NCBI GenBank assembly: GCA_038230975.1
Contig: JBBRMF010000245.1
Location: forward strand, 1 to 7,836
Direction: 5' to 3'
Source of the DNA: JANXVV01 sp038230975
Lineage (GTDB): Bacteria; Planctomycetota; Phycisphaerae; Tepidisphaerales; Tepidisphaeraceae
Length of the DNA stretch: 7,836 nucleotides
Part shown: in pieces, positions 6,821-7,836 of the stretch
Layout of the letters: each line of letters begins with the position of its first letter
Numbering within the stretch: the stretch's first letter is position 1
The notes under the pieces: generated by a model
What the model was told of the DNA's origin: nothing
Database searches by the model: none
The model's input: only the letters and a program-made list of their open reading frames with translations
Program-made: the position numbers and the translations under genes

Positions 6821-7231
6821 ATGGAAAACGAAGCGTTTGTAGATGAAGAATCGGAACCCAATCCGGAATGGAATCGAATTACGAATTTGATCATCGGTGC
6901 GGCGATTGCAGTTCACAAGGAATTGGGCCCCGGCTACTTTGAATCATGTTATGAGAATGCTTTGGCAATTGAGTTTAACGTACGAAATATTCGATTTGTC
7001 AGGCAGGCTTCATTTCCGATTCTGTACCGCAGCCAGCAAGTAGGCGAGGGGCGGCTTTATTTTCTGGTTGAAGATATGATCGTACTGGAATTGAAAGCGA
7101 TCGAATCGATTAGCTCTCTTCATGTGGCACAAGCGATTTCCTACGTCAAAGCAACAGAAAAGAGGCTTGCGCTAATCATCAATTTCAATGTTCGCAAATT
7201 GGTAGACGGAATTCGACGAATTGCATATTAG
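6821..7231 (+). CDS. GxxExxY family protein (PD-(D/E)XK-like fold), possible loss of one acidic active-site residue
   Basis: A 136-residue protein of typical length for the GxxExxY family. The name motif is GYFESCY (38-44) inside AVHKELGPGYFES (30-42). The second conserved block is LVEDMIVLELKAIESIS (82-98), then HVAQAISYVK (101-110) and the end LIINFNVRKLVDGIRR. The ELK in this block resembles the nuclease-fold PD-(D/E)XK signature, and a nuclease-like fold has been proposed for such proteins. The usual family form before it, as I recall it, is R.DLLVED; here it reads RLYFLVED, so Tyr80 replaces the expected Asp. The protein may therefore lack catalysis or use other residues. The first 18 residues are acidic and variable. 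GGAAG lies before ATG 6821. The gene looks more A/T-rich than thrC and dapB on either side, consistent with acquisition. The family's biological role is not established. Confidence 0.85.
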   Translation: MENEAFVDEESEPNPEWNRITNLIIGAAIAVHKELGPGYFESCYENALAIEFNVRNIRFVRQASFPILYRSQQVGEGRLYFLVEDMIVLELKAIESISSLHVAQAISYVKATEKRLALIINFNVRKLVDGIRRIAY

Positions 7232-7240
7232 TCGACTGAT

Positions 7241-7290
7241 GAATTTCTCTGTGAAATTCTCGGTGTTCTCAGTGCCCTCCGTGGCTCCCC
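7241..7290 (-). repeat. Right terminal inverted repeat of the GxxExxY cassette
   Basis: Read on the minus strand it starts GGGGAGCCAC like the left end, and includes GAGAACACCG and CACAGAGAAA. It starts 10 bp after the GxxExxY stop and ends 7 bp before the dapB ribosome-binding site. In a thrC-dapB transcript it could pair with the left end to form a long stem around the cassette gene. Confidence 0.8.
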
Positions 7291-7308
7291 TGAACGTAAG
7301 GAGTAGAA

Positions 7309-7836
7309 ATGACAACCATCGCAATCACCGGTGCCGCTGGCCGAATGGGGACAAGACTGGTCGCGCTCGCCAAGCAGGCGGGCGATTTTCAGATTCTCGG
7401 GGCGATTGAAAAAGCGGATGCGCCACAAATCGCCAAAGACGCCGGTGAAGTGGCGGGGATCGGGCCGATCGGGTTGCCGATCACGCACGATCTTCGACCC
7501 ACGCCGCAGGTGCTGATTGATTTCACCGGGCCGACGGGAATGCGTCATTGGTTGAAGACTTGCCGGGATCGAAAGATTGCCATGCTGATCGGCACTACCG
7601 GGCTCACGGCGGCGGATCACGATGTCATCACGCAGGCTGCTGAAGACATCGCCGTGTTGCAGGCCCCGAACATGAGCCTCGGGGTCAATGTCCTTTTCAA
7701 AATCGCCGGTGAAGTTGCGAAATTACTGGGTGACGATTACGACAAAGAAATCGTTGAGATGCACCATCGATACAAGAAAGATGCCCCGAGCGGCACGGCC
7801 ATGGGATTGGCCGAAGCGATTCTCAAGGCGATGGGC
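7309..7836 (+). CDS. dapB: 4-hydroxy-tetrahydrodipicolinate reductase (partial, C-terminus beyond window)
   Basis: 176 codons are visible and the frame is open at the right edge. About 90 residues should remain, since the family is about 265-270 residues. DapB reduces hydroxy-tetrahydrodipicolinate with NAD(P)H in the lysine and diaminopimelate pathway. The Rossmann motif is GAAGRMG (8-14), with GTTG at 95-98 and APNMSLGVN at 119-127. The catalytic and substrate segment is EMHHRYKKDAPSGTA (150-164), where His152 and Lys156 line up with the family's catalytic His and Lys. A strong Shine-Dalgarno site, AAGGAG at 7298-7303, sits 5 nt before ATG 7309. It lies just outside the cassette's right repeat. 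The pairing with thrC suggests a shared aspartate-family amino-acid unit, interrupted by the cassette. Confidence 0.93.
   Translation, partial: MTTIAITGAAGRMGTRLVALAKQAGDFQILGAIEKADAPQIAKDAGEVAGIGPIGLPITHDLRPTPQVLIDFTGPTGMRHWLKTCRDRKIAMLIGTTGLTAADHDVITQAAEDIAVLQAPNMSLGVNVLFKIAGEVAKLLGDDYDKEIVEMHHRYKKDAPSGTAMGLAEAILKAMG

Larger units (their letters stand above)
6758..7290. mobile_element. GxxExxY cassette with 50-bp terminal inverted repeats
   Basis: The two 50-bp ends (6758-6807 and 7241-7290) are inverted copies with 40 of 50 identical positions and no gap. They enclose one gene, the GxxExxY protein at 6821-7231. The ends lie 18 bp after the thrC stop and 18 bp before the dapB start, so the cassette fills the space between them. 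It has no transposase and no visible target-site duplication. Any movement would need an enzyme supplied elsewhere, or the ends may be recombination or RNA-level structures. The repeat wording (CACGGAGAACACAGAG type) resembles dispersed repeats I associate with small gene cassettes in PVC and other environmental genomes; that link is from memory and not tested. Confidence 0.6.

Noticed and set aside
6368..6916. Minus-strand 182-residue frame across the thrC end and the cassette's left repeat.
   Set aside because: It is antisense to thrC and the GxxExxY gene, its composition is Arg/His/Phe-rich like a shadow frame, and it has no family motif.

Overview
The window (about 7.8 kb, moderate GC) looks like chromosomal DNA of a Planctomycetota bacterium or a close PVC-group relative. 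The main clue is the first gene, whose N-terminus carries the LEPR-XLL-type motif (here LENRVLLSS) typical of planctomycete surface or exoproteins. The rhomboid with a DUF6576-like tail, the GxxExxY cassette and the weak or absent Shine-Dalgarno sites at several genes fit this but do not prove it. The assignment is inference from motifs, not from a database search.

Layout. On the minus strand, 1-794 is the start of a LEPR-XLL protein with RTX-like glycine/aspartate repeats, cut by the window edge. It is followed (upstream in its own direction) by a ThiD-family kinase (839-1639). A divergent spacer with a small dyad leads to a 67-residue two-helix membrane protein on the plus strand (1732-1935). 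Its stop abuts the stop of a minus-strand operon, trxB-rnpA-yidD (3478 down to 1936), in which all genes overlap. This is an RNase P protein / YidD pair without rpmH next to it and led by thioredoxin reductase. The divergent spacer 3479-3748 holds an 88-bp long-stem palindromic element that looks like a REP/MITE-type repeat. On the plus strand come a Nudix hydrolase of the ADP-ribose pyrophosphatase type (3749-4285) and a rhomboid protease (4307-5161), then threonine synthase (5330-6739) and dapB (7309 to the edge).

Between thrC and dapB sits the most interesting structure. It is a 533-bp cassette (6758-7290) made of a GxxExxY-family gene bracketed by 50-bp terminal inverted repeats that match at 40 of 50 positions. 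Removing it would leave thrC and dapB only about 36 bp apart, so it looks like an insertion into an aspartate-family (threonine/lysine) biosynthetic gene pair. The GxxExxY protein has Tyr where, from memory, relatives carry an acidic residue of the nuclease-like fold. The ThiD homologue has Asp where ThiD enzymes normally have the catalytic Cys.

Functionally the window is mostly housekeeping (cofactor kinase, redox, RNA processing, membrane insertion, nucleotide clean-up, amino-acid synthesis) with two small repeat-type mobile elements inserted in intergenic spaces. No RNA genes, CRISPR arrays or phage genes were seen.
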